Part shown: piece after piece, positions 1 to 5,812 of the stretch
Layout: each line of letters opens with the position of its first letter
Position numbering within the stretch: the first letter of the stretch is position 1
Assembly: GCA_012032075.1 (NCBI GenBank)
Contig: JAAURU010000115.1
Location: 1 to 9,285, forward strand
DNA from: Flavobacterium sp.
GTDB taxonomy: Bacteria > Bacteroidota > Bacteroidia > Flavobacteriales > Flavobacteriaceae
Direction of reading: 5' to 3'
DNA: 9,285 nucleotides
Position numbers and translations under genes: made by a program
Notes under the pieces: generated by a model
Database searches by the model: none
What the model was told of the DNA's origin: nothing
What the model saw: the letters and a program-made list of their open reading frames with translations, nothing else

Positions 1-192
1 ACTTTTGCTAATGAAAGTGTGAATTTGAGTTCCTATCAATTGGTAAACACAAATATATCTTATAGCTTAATTAAAAACCGATTGAATGTATTTGGAGCGG
101 TTTCCAATATATTTAATGAAGATTTTCAAGAAAATATTGGATATAACACAAGAGGAAGAAATTTCAAGTTAGGATTAAATCTAAGCTTTTAA
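1..192 (+). CDS. TonB-dependent outer-membrane receptor, C-terminal end (partial)
   Basis: The open frame enters from the left edge and ends at the TAA at 190-192, giving 63 residues. The segment FGAVSNIFNEDFQENIGY, then YNTRGRNFKLGLNLSF, fits the last two or three strands of a TonB-dependent receptor barrel: an N-[IL]-F-(N/D)-E-x-[FY] turn, then a GYNTxGRNFKLG strand. The protein ends in phenylalanine after alternating hydrophobic residues, as outer-membrane barrel proteins do for BAM recognition. The plug domain, TonB box and any signal peptide lie outside the window. The closing pattern resembles BtuB-like receptors, but the substrate (cobalamin, siderophore or other) cannot be told from this piece. 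A hairpin terminator follows 22 bases after the stop. Confidence 0.8.
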   Translation, partial: TFANESVNLSSYQLVNTNISYSLIKNRLNVFGAVSNIFNEDFQENIGYNTRGRNFKLGLNLSF

Positions 193-213
193 AAACTTAA
201 TTTATATTAAAGT

Positions 214-251
214 AAAAAGACACTATACTTTATTTTGTTTAGTGTCTTTTT
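214..251. terminator. bidirectional hairpin terminator between receptor and yceI-like gene
   Basis: The 12-base arm AAAAAGACACTA (214-225) pairs perfectly with TAGTGTCTTTTT (240-251) around a 14-base loop. The T-run on one strand and the complementary A-run on the other let it act in both directions. It sits between the stop of the receptor (192) and the stop of the oppositely oriented YceI-like gene (271), as expected for convergent genes sharing a terminator. Confidence 0.85.
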
Positions 252-270
252 ATATTGAATAGATTTTATT

Positions 271-885
271 TTATTCGAATAAGACAGAACCATTAATCGC
301 AACTTCACTCCAAGTTTTACTTACACCATCTGCTCCTTTATGTAATTCATAACAAGCCTTATTAATAGCAGAAATAGCCGTTTGACCTCCAAAATCGTCT
401 AAATTTATAGTTGAATTTAAAGCAAATTTCTTATTTTCATAAGTAAATGGAACTTCCATTTGTTTGGTAACATCATTTAAAGTCAACGTTAGGAAACATT
501 TTCCTTCTCTAAAGTTCAATGTTCCACCTATTATTTCTGTATTTTTTAAAGCAGCAAAAAAGATTGTTTTTAATTTGTAATCTCTGTCTTCGTTATTGGT
601 AAACAAACTACTTACAGGAATAGAGAAAGAAGCACCTTCTAATACTGTTTCAGGAGTTTCTCCGCTTTGTGTGTTTTTTAGTTCAATTTCTTTAAAACTT
701 CCACCAACACCAATTTTCTCTGTGGTTTTATAAGCTGTCCAACCTACTTTTGTAGAGTCTGAAATTATTTTTAATCCAGAAACGGCTTCTGTTTTTACTT
801 CTTCAATTGGTGTTTCAGTCTTTTCTTCTTTTTTACAACTTGTAACGAACGCTAAGGTAAATGCAAGTATTACTAATTTTTTCAT
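271..885 (-). CDS. YceI-like domain lipoprotein
   Basis: This is a 204-residue protein of the YceI (lipocalin-like) family. Members have a beta-barrel fold, and some bind isoprenoid-type lipids in the periplasm. The frame is open upstream to 912, but the start at 885 is preferred because it begins a standard lipoprotein signal: MKKLVILAFTLAFVTSC with the lipidated cysteine at residue 17. The mature end is CKKEEKTET, charged and acidic. The conserved early segment WTAYKTTEKIGVGGSFKEI (about residues 49-67) is typical of YceI proteins with an N-terminal lipid anchor in Flavobacteriia. The chain ends near AINGSVLFE, a normal end for the family, so the gene looks complete. Expression probably comes from the TATCTTTG box at 910-917. 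It is divergent from the ABC-F gene and has no visible functional link to its neighbours. The ligand is unknown. Confidence 0.88.
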   Translation of the reverse strand: MKKLVILAFTLAFVTSCKKEEKTETPIEEVKTEAVSGLKIISDSTKVGWTAYKTTEKIGVGGSFKEIELKNTQSGETPETVLEGASFSIPVSSLFTNNEDRDYKLKTIFFAALKNTEIIGGTLNFREGKCFLTLTLNDVTKQMEVPFTYENKKFALNSTINLDDFGGQTAISAINKACYELHKGADGVSKTWSEVAINGSVLFE

Positions 886-909
886 AATTGTTTTGTGTTT
901 AATTACTAT

Positions 910-917
910 CAAAGATA
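910..917 (-). promoter_or_regulatory. putative Bacteroidota -7 promoter box for the yceI-like gene
   Basis: On the minus strand the sequence reads TATCTTTG, an exact match to the Bacteroidota primary sigma factor consensus TAnnTTTG, 24 bases upstream of the start codon at 885. No clear TTG is seen at the usual -33 spacing, so the call rests on the -7 box and its position alone. Confidence 0.5.
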
Positions 918-1069
918 AGAAGAAATACTTGTCATTAAAACATACAGCTGTTAAAGATTAGCAAATATTATTTTTTTAATACTGTAGATATTTCAAATTT
1001 TAAATATTACCTATTCAATTTTAATTACTAAAATTATAACTATCACATTTCCAAATTCAATTATTCCAT

Positions 1070-1077
1070 TATCTTTG
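1070..1077 (+). promoter_or_regulatory. putative Bacteroidota -7 promoter box for the ABC-F gene
   Basis: TATCTTTG followed by CAC matches the TAnnTTTG consensus and its usual flanking bases. It predicts a transcript start near 1082-1086 and a leader of about 60 bases before the ATG at 1145. The -33 element is weak. The 232-base gap 913-1144 therefore holds two divergent promoters and the repeat described at 1111-1139. Confidence 0.6.
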
Positions 1078-1110
1078 CACCTTCAAAATTTTAGCAGTTG
1101 TAGTCTTCTG

Positions 1111-1139
1111 ACTTCTAACTTTTCTAACTTCTAACTTTT
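1111..1139 (+). repeat. 13-bp direct repeat in the ABC-F leader
   Basis: ACTTCTAACTTTT occurs perfectly at 1111-1123 and again at 1127-1139, separated by CTA, giving a 16-base period. A related CTTCTGACTTCTA sequence leads into it. It lies entirely in the predicted 5' leader and ends five bases before the start codon. It may be a degenerate short dispersed repeat or a leader element. No function can be assigned. Confidence 0.7.
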
Positions 1140-1144
1140 TAAAG

Positions 1145-2779
1145 ATGATTACAGTAAACGATATTGCAGTAGAATTTGGTGGAACAACGCTTTTTAGTGA
1201 GGTAACTTTTGCCATTAATGAAACCGATAAAATTGCCTTAATGGGTAAAAATGGAGCAGGAAAATCTACTTTGCTAAAGATTGTAGCTGGAGAAAATAAA
1301 CCTACTCGTGGTAATATTTCGGCACCAAAAGAAGCTGTTATTGCTTATTTGCCTCAGCATTTGCTAGCCAATGACGATTGTACTGTTATGGAAGAAACCT
1401 CAAAGGCTTTTGCAGAAGTTTTTAAAATGAAAGCAGAAATTGACGAAATCAACGAGCAATTAACGATTCGTAGCGATTACGAAAGTGATGCCTACATGAA
1501 ATTAATAGAAAAAGTTTCTGAACTTTCAGAGAAATTTTATGCTATTGAAGAAGTGAATTATGAAGCTGAAGTTGAAAAAGTTTTGAAAGGGTTAGGTTTC
1601 GAAAGAGCCGATTTCAATAGACCAACTAAAGAGTTTTCTGGTGGTTGGAGAATGCGAATTGAATTAGCAAAAATTCTATTAAAAAAACCCGATTTAATTC
1701 TACTAGATGAGCCTACAAACCACTTGGATATGGATAGTATTCAATGGTTAGAAGATTTTTTAGTAAACCAAGCCAAAGCTGTAATGGTTATTTCTCACGA
1801 TAGGGCTTTTGTTGATAATATAACAAACCGTACAATTGAAGTAACCATGGGAAGAATTTACGACTATAAAGCCAAATATTCTCATTATTTAGAATTAAGA
1901 AAAGATAGGAGAGTGCATCAACAAAAAGCTTACGATGAACAACAAAGATTTATTGCAGATAATCAGGCTTTTATTGATCGTTTTCGCGGCACTTTTTCTA
2001 AAACTGATGCTGTACAATCTCGTGTTAGAATGTTGGAAAAATTGGTTCCTATAGAAGTTGACGAAGTGGATACATCAGCCTTGAAATTAAAATTTCCACC
2101 TTCTGTTCGTTCTGGTCAATATCCTGTTGTGGTGAAAGATTTACATAAAAGTTATGGTGATAAAGTAATCTTTAAAGATGCAAATATTGTAATAGAAAGA
2201 GGAGAGAAGGTAGCATTTGTAGGGAAAAATGGAGAAGGAAAATCGACCATGATTAAAGCTATTATGAAGGAAATTAGTATTGATAGTGGAAGTGTAGAGA
2301 TTGGACATAATGCACAAATAGGTTATTTTGCTCAAAATCAGGCTGCATTATTGGATGGAGAAGCAACTATTTTTGAAACTATTGATAGAATTGCTGTTGG
2401 AGACATTCGCACCCAAATTAAAAATATTTTAGGAGCTTTTATGTTCCATGGAGATGATATTCAAAAGAAAGTGAAAGTACTTTCTGGAGGAGAAAAAACA
2501 CGTCTAGCCATGATAAAATTGTTGTTAGAACCAGTAAACTTATTAATCTTGGATGAGCCTTCTAACCATTTGGATATGAAAACAAAAGACATCATTAAAG
2601 ATGCTTTACGAGATTTTGATGGAACTTTGATCTTAGTTTCTCACGATAGAGATTTCTTAGATGGTTTGGCTACTAAAGTTTTCGAGTTTGGTAATAAAAG
2701 AGTAAAAGAACATTTTGAAGATTTAAAAGGATTCTTAGAAATAAAGAAAATGGATTCTTTGAAGGAGATTGAGAAATAA
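1145..2779 (+). CDS. ABC-F family ATPase (ribosome-associated translation factor)
   Basis: This is a 544-residue soluble protein with two ABC ATPase domains and no membrane segment, the layout of ABC-F proteins that act on the ribosomal E site rather than as transporters. Domain 1 has Walker A GKNGAGKST (34-42), signature FSGGWRMR (164-171), Walker B with LILLDEPTNHLD (184-195) and the SHD switch (217-219). The linker at about 240-320 is charged and helical, with RFRGTFSKTDAVQSR, the region that contacts P-site tRNA in this family. Domain 2 has GKNGEGKST (360-368), LSGGE (446-450), LLILDEPSNHLD (466-477) and SHD (499-501). All catalytic motifs are intact, including both glutamates after Walker B. 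Length and linker fit the housekeeping Uup/YbiT/YdiF-like group better than antibiotic-resistance subfamilies, but the exact subfamily needs a tree. It is monocistronic, bounded by its own promoter and a terminator. Confidence 0.95.
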   Translation: MITVNDIAVEFGGTTLFSEVTFAINETDKIALMGKNGAGKSTLLKIVAGENKPTRGNISAPKEAVIAYLPQHLLANDDCTVMEETSKAFAEVFKMKAEIDEINEQLTIRSDYESDAYMKLIEKVSELSEKFYAIEEVNYEAEVEKVLKGLGFERADFNRPTKEFSGGWRMRIELAKILLKKPDLILLDEPTNHLDMDSIQWLEDFLVNQAKAVMVISHDRAFVDNITNRTIEVTMGRIYDYKAKYSHYLELRKDRRVHQQKAYDEQQRFIADNQAFIDRFRGTFSKTDAVQSRVRMLEKLVPIEVDEVDTSALKLKFPPSVRSGQYPVVVKDLHKSYGDKVIFKDANIVIERGEKVAFVGKNGEGKSTMIKAIMKEISIDSGSVEIGHNAQIGYFAQNQAALLDGEATIFETIDRIAVGDIRTQIKNILGAFMFHGDDIQKKVKVLSGGEKTRLAMIKLLLEPVNLLILDEPSNHLDMKTKDIIKDALRDFDGTLILVSHDRDFLDGLATKVFEFGNKRVKEHFEDLKGFLEIKKMDSLKEIEK

Positions 2780-2799
2780 TATATAAATATTTTGAAAAT

Positions 2800-2834
2800 A
2801 AAAAGAGATTGACAATTTTGCCAATCTCTTTTTT
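2800..2834. terminator. bidirectional hairpin terminator between ABC-F and G8-protein genes
   Basis: AAAAAGAGATTG (2800-2811) pairs with CAATCTCTTTTT (2822-2833) around a 10-base loop, and the T-run extends to 2834. It lies 20 bases after the ABC-F stop and 21 bases from the stop of the convergent G8-domain gene, so it probably ends both transcripts. Confidence 0.87.
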
Positions 2835-2855
2835 GATTAATTTACAATTAATTTA

Positions 2856-5420
2856 TCACTTGCTAACCATTATTTTCTTTGTGCTAGTTTTTCCGTTTTC
2901 ATAAGTAATTTCGATAATGTAAATGCCATTCTCAAAATTTGAAACATCTATAATTTTAGAATTTTTATCTTTAGATGTAATCGTTGGATTTATAACTTTT
3001 AATCCATTATAATTATAAATTTCTAATGATTTGACCTCTCCATTTTCTTCAATAGCATTAAATTCTATAGTTAATTCAGCAATAGCAGGGTTTGGATAAG
3101 CTAAAATGTTGTCAGCAATAGCAATTTTAGTATTATTTGAGTTTCTAGGCTGAATAGTGCCAGTTTGTGACCATTTTGAAGAAACACCACTATTACAACC
3201 TCTTAAAACTTGAAATTCATATGCCTGATTTGAGTTTGTTACCGGTAAGTTTACATATCCTTCTTTTGTTACTAAAGTTTTGTAAGTCCAGTATATAGCA
3301 TTTGTTGTTTTATATCGAACAGCAATTTGCTTTTGATTAACAACGTCTGATGTGAAATTAATTCGTATAGAATTATCATTATTCCATCTCGAACTATTAT
3401 AATCTATTGCTGCACAAGTTCCATAACTGGTAACATCATTATCGCCTCTATCTTCTCTATTTTTTAACTTATGTTGGATATAAGCAGTATTTAAAATATT
3501 ATTTTTCTCAACAATATCATTACCATTAGTATTTAAAAGACCTCCTAAACCATATCCTTCAATTGAAAAATTTCTATATTTCATGTCAGAACTATGAGTG
3601 CCAGCAATTGCCCAATCTAAAATTTGATCATCATAATTTGTATAATTTCTTCTTACACCATTATATATTTCAAAATTTGTGAAATTGGTTTTTGAAGAGT
3701 AAGAAGTACTCATAGCGATGAAATTATTCCATAAAATATGATTTGAAACATTTTGACTTTGATAATTAATTGTTCCATTTGTAACGAAGTCTCTATTATA
3801 ATCAAAGCTTAGCTGTTTATAAAAAGTGCTATTTGAGTTATTATTAAATCTTTGACTATATCCAGTATGACTTGCATAAACGATATTTCCTCTTGCTTCT
3901 AAAATAGGAAAATCAGAAATTAAATATACAGTACCTTCGCTTTGAGTATATCCAGTCTTAATTATCCTTGGACGGAAATTTCCAGAATTTAAAGCTGGAT
4001 AAAGTTTTTTAGCAATACTGTCACCAAAACCTACAAATCTACTATAAGTAAAATCTGATTGAGCTTTAGCATAAGTGTCATCAACGCTTCCAGTTGTAAA
4101 GAAAATAATACCAGATCCATTACAACTTATTGCAATATTATTAATGACTCTAACTGCTGTTCCTTGTAACCAAAATCCATCACCGCTAAATCCAAAATCA
4201 TTAATACTAGGACTTCTTGTTGGTGTATTGAAGCCTAATCTTCTTGCTCTTAACTCTCCATTTCCATGACCTTGTATTGCAATATTGTTTTCAAAAGTAC
4301 CTAATTCATCTCCGCTTTCTGTAACAAAACCAGAACCTGTAAAATTGTAACAAACATTATCTTTAAAATTAACATGACTGGAATGATTTACATAACCCCA
4401 ACCTGGAGTATCTTCAACAACACAATTAGTAACCGAAGCTAGTGGAGTATTCAAATCATTCATATTAAAGAAGCCTCTATGAAAATGGACAGCATATCTA
4501 CCTCTATGATTTTTGATATTTCTAAAATCGTTTGCTTTTACTTTTCCTCTATTTGGTCCTCGTTGTGTAATTTCTAACAAATCATCTAATCTGTTTCGTT
4601 TGTTAGTTCTTCCTAGTTGATAAAAACTTGCTCCTTCTATTTCGACTTTGCTACCATTCATAAACATGGTATGACCTCTTCTAGAGATTTCATCATTTTC
4701 AGATTTAAAAATTACATTTCTTGTTAAATTTGCAATATGAAAAGGCAATGTAGCTTTAGGACGAATATGATTGTATTTTAAAGCTGGAGAAAATTGTATT
4801 GTATTGCCACTTATTCCAGTAATGGTTACTTTTTCATCTTGAAAAGAACTTGCAATTGCTTCAGGACTAGGTTTGTTTTTTTCTTCAGCACCAGCAGTAA
4901 CAAGTCTTAAATTACCTGGATTAAAAACAGTACTTGGAATAACAATTTGATCTCCAATTTTCCAAAAACTTCCGATAGTCCCATTAACTTGAATGCTTGT
5001 TGCCCCTATTGAAGCATCACTTGCAGAAACATAGCCAGTTTTTTTAGAACCATAGATTGTGCAAGTGCCCATTACGATTAAACCTCGGTCTGTTAATGTA
5101 GGATTTGTAATGACTCCATTATCTAAAAAAGTTATTTCAGTGGTTAAGTTTGGACTAATAGGTGTACTTTTTGTTCCAATTACTAATGCACCTGATTTTG
5201 CTACAGATATTGTTTCAACGAATAAACTTGTATTGAAATTTGGTTTCATTTCAAGCTTACCTTCAATGTTAATATATTTAATTCTTGCTACTTCTCTTCT
5301 TACAATATCTACAGTAATGTTTGCAGGAATATAGACTATATCACCATCTTGTGGTAAAATTTGGTTCGCCCAAGTATTTTTATTATTCCAACTTCCAGAA
5401 TTAACGGCAGTAAATTGCAT
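2856..5420 (-). CDS. G8-domain / right-handed beta-helix protein with T9SS type A sorting domain
   Basis: This is an 854-residue open frame, the body of a secreted protein. Residues about 5-105 form a G8 domain: GSWNNKNTW, then LPQDGDIVYIPANITV, IEGKLEM and GALVIGTKSTPI, with the spaced glycines and tryptophans of that fold. Residues about 110-660 look like a parallel beta-helix, rich in N-N and V-x-N-N turns, with GRYAVHFHRG (307-316) as in the CEMIP/TMEM2 group. Residues about 670-760 resemble a fibronectin III domain. Residues 769-854 are a T9SS sorting domain (ILAYPNP, then ENGIYIIEI, ending KKIMVSK), so the protein should cross the outer membrane by type IX secretion. Polysaccharide binding or cleavage is plausible by analogy with CEMIP but unproven. 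The ATG at 5420 follows TGA TAA directly, and the frame starts inside the G8 region with no signal peptide. The missing N-terminus is in the frame at 5401-5580, so 5420 is probably not the real start. Confidence 0.9.
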   Translation of the reverse strand: MQFTAVNSGSWNNKNTWANQILPQDGDIVYIPANITVDIVRREVARIKYINIEGKLEMKPNFNTSLFVETISVAKSGALVIGTKSTPISPNLTTEITFLDNGVITNPTLTDRGLIVMGTCTIYGSKKTGYVSASDASIGATSIQVNGTIGSFWKIGDQIVIPSTVFNPGNLRLVTAGAEEKNKPSPEAIASSFQDEKVTITGISGNTIQFSPALKYNHIRPKATLPFHIANLTRNVIFKSENDEISRRGHTMFMNGSKVEIEGASFYQLGRTNKRNRLDDLLEITQRGPNRGKVKANDFRNIKNHRGRYAVHFHRGFFNMNDLNTPLASVTNCVVEDTPGWGYVNHSSHVNFKDNVCYNFTGSGFVTESGDELGTFENNIAIQGHGNGELRARRLGFNTPTRSPSINDFGFSGDGFWLQGTAVRVINNIAISCNGSGIIFFTTGSVDDTYAKAQSDFTYSRFVGFGDSIAKKLYPALNSGNFRPRIIKTGYTQSEGTVYLISDFPILEARGNIVYASHTGYSQRFNNNSNSTFYKQLSFDYNRDFVTNGTINYQSQNVSNHILWNNFIAMSTSYSSKTNFTNFEIYNGVRRNYTNYDDQILDWAIAGTHSSDMKYRNFSIEGYGLGGLLNTNGNDIVEKNNILNTAYIQHKLKNREDRGDNDVTSYGTCAAIDYNSSRWNNDNSIRINFTSDVVNQKQIAVRYKTTNAIYWTYKTLVTKEGYVNLPVTNSNQAYEFQVLRGCNSGVSSKWSQTGTIQPRNSNNTKIAIADNILAYPNPAIAELTIEFNAIEENGEVKSLEIYNYNGLKVINPTITSKDKNSKIIDVSNFENGIYIIEITYENGKTSTKKIMVSK

Positions 5421-5580
5421 TTATCATAGGTGGGGGAGTTGTACAATCGATTGCGCTACTAACTAAATAATTAGATTCAGGCTTTTTAAGGGTATAACTT
5501 AAGATAAAAAGTAATCCCAAACTAAATAAGATTCCATAAAATAGAAGCTTAATTCTTTTAAAGAATTTAATTTTTTTCAT
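5401..5580 (-). CDS. displaced N-terminal membrane/signal segment of the G8 protein (frameshifted)
   Basis: This is a 59-residue frame starting at the ATG at 5580 and ending TAA at 5403-5401. It begins MKKIKFFKRIKLLFYGILF and has a hydrophobic stretch at about residues 12-29, then SSAIDCTTPPPMI. The lysine-rich start and single hydrophobic helix are those of an export signal or anchor, which the T9SS cargo downstream needs and lacks. It overlaps the G8 frame by 20 bases in a different phase. Removing one base near the AAA before ATGCAA, or adding two bases (for example one in the C5 run at 5432-5436 and one in that AAA), would fuse PPP to MQFTAV. I infer one gene of 2856-5580 interrupted by a frameshift, rather than an independent small protein. 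No clear signal peptidase or lipobox site is visible. Confidence 0.75.
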   Translation of the reverse strand: MKKIKFFKRIKLLFYGILFSLGLLFILSYTLKKPESNYLVSSAIDCTTPPPMINAIYCR

Positions 5581-5608
5581 GTTTGTTTGTTTGTTTGTTT
5601 GTTTGTTT
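5581..5608 (-). repeat. (GTTT)7 tetranucleotide repeat in the G8-protein leader
   Basis: Seven perfect GTTT units (AAAC on the transcribed-sense minus strand) lie immediately before the ATG at 5580. Given a -7 box at 5615-5622, the predicted transcript starts just before the repeat, so the repeat makes up nearly the whole 5' untranslated leader. Tetranucleotide tracts of this kind can change copy number by slipped-strand mispairing. Confidence 0.92.
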
Positions 5609-5614
5609 TGACTC

Positions 5615-5622
5615 CAAATATA
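5615..5622 (-). promoter_or_regulatory. putative -7 promoter box for the G8-protein gene
   Basis: The minus strand reads TATATTTG followed by GAGTC, matching TAnnTTTG. It lies 34 bases upstream of the ATG at 5580 and directly before the (AAAC)7 leader. No TTG is seen at the -33 position. Confidence 0.5.
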
Positions 5623-5656
5623 TAAAAAGATTTTTCTGAATTATTCATTATTTCAA

Positions 5657-5664
5657 TATATTTG
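5657..5664 (+). promoter_or_regulatory. putative -7 promoter box for the amidase gene
   Basis: TATATTTG on the plus strand matches TAnnTTTG and lies 20 bases before the ATG at 5685, giving a short leader typical of Bacteroidota. It is 34 bases from the divergent G8 promoter box at 5615-5622, so the two promoters face away from each other in a very small region. The -33 element is not obvious. Confidence 0.5.
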
Positions 5665-5684
5665 TTTGTAATAATGCAAATGGT

Positions 5685-5812
5685 ATGAAAAAACACTACT
5701 CTTTATAATATTTATCACTTTCTCATGTCAACAAAAACCTGCTTTACCTGTTTGGCAAGCTTACGATGAGACCACTCAAATTAAAGAAGCTGCTAAGAGT
5801 GAAAATGAAAGG
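5685..5812 (+). other. displaced start codon and lipoprotein signal of the amidase (frameshifted)
   Basis: The ATG at 5685 followed by six A's reads only MKKHYSL before TAA. In the amidase frame, the same stretch reads TLLFIIFITFSCQQKPALP and runs without a stop into the enzyme, but it has no start codon and meets a TAA at 5672-5674. Adding one A to the A6 run (5688-5693) gives MKKTLLFIIFITFSCQQK, a standard lipoprotein signal with the lipobox cysteine. The rebuilt gene (5685-7324) would encode 546 residues. I infer that this is the true N-terminus, lost by a one-base shortfall. Confidence 0.85.

Noticed and set aside
2141..2335. 64-residue minus-strand frame inside the ABC-F gene
   Set aside because: It is antisense to the second Walker A region of a well-conserved gene. 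The composition is that of a shadow frame.
5059..5334. 91-residue plus-strand frame opposite the G8 domain
   Set aside because: It is a hydrophobic-looking mirror of the G8 coding strand, with no promoter, and is fully explained by the minus-strand gene. The same applies to the frame at 4075-4269.
5581..5608. GTTT array as a CRISPR or origin iteron
   Set aside because: The units are contiguous 4-mers without spacers, and there are no cas or replication genes nearby. It is a simple sequence repeat.
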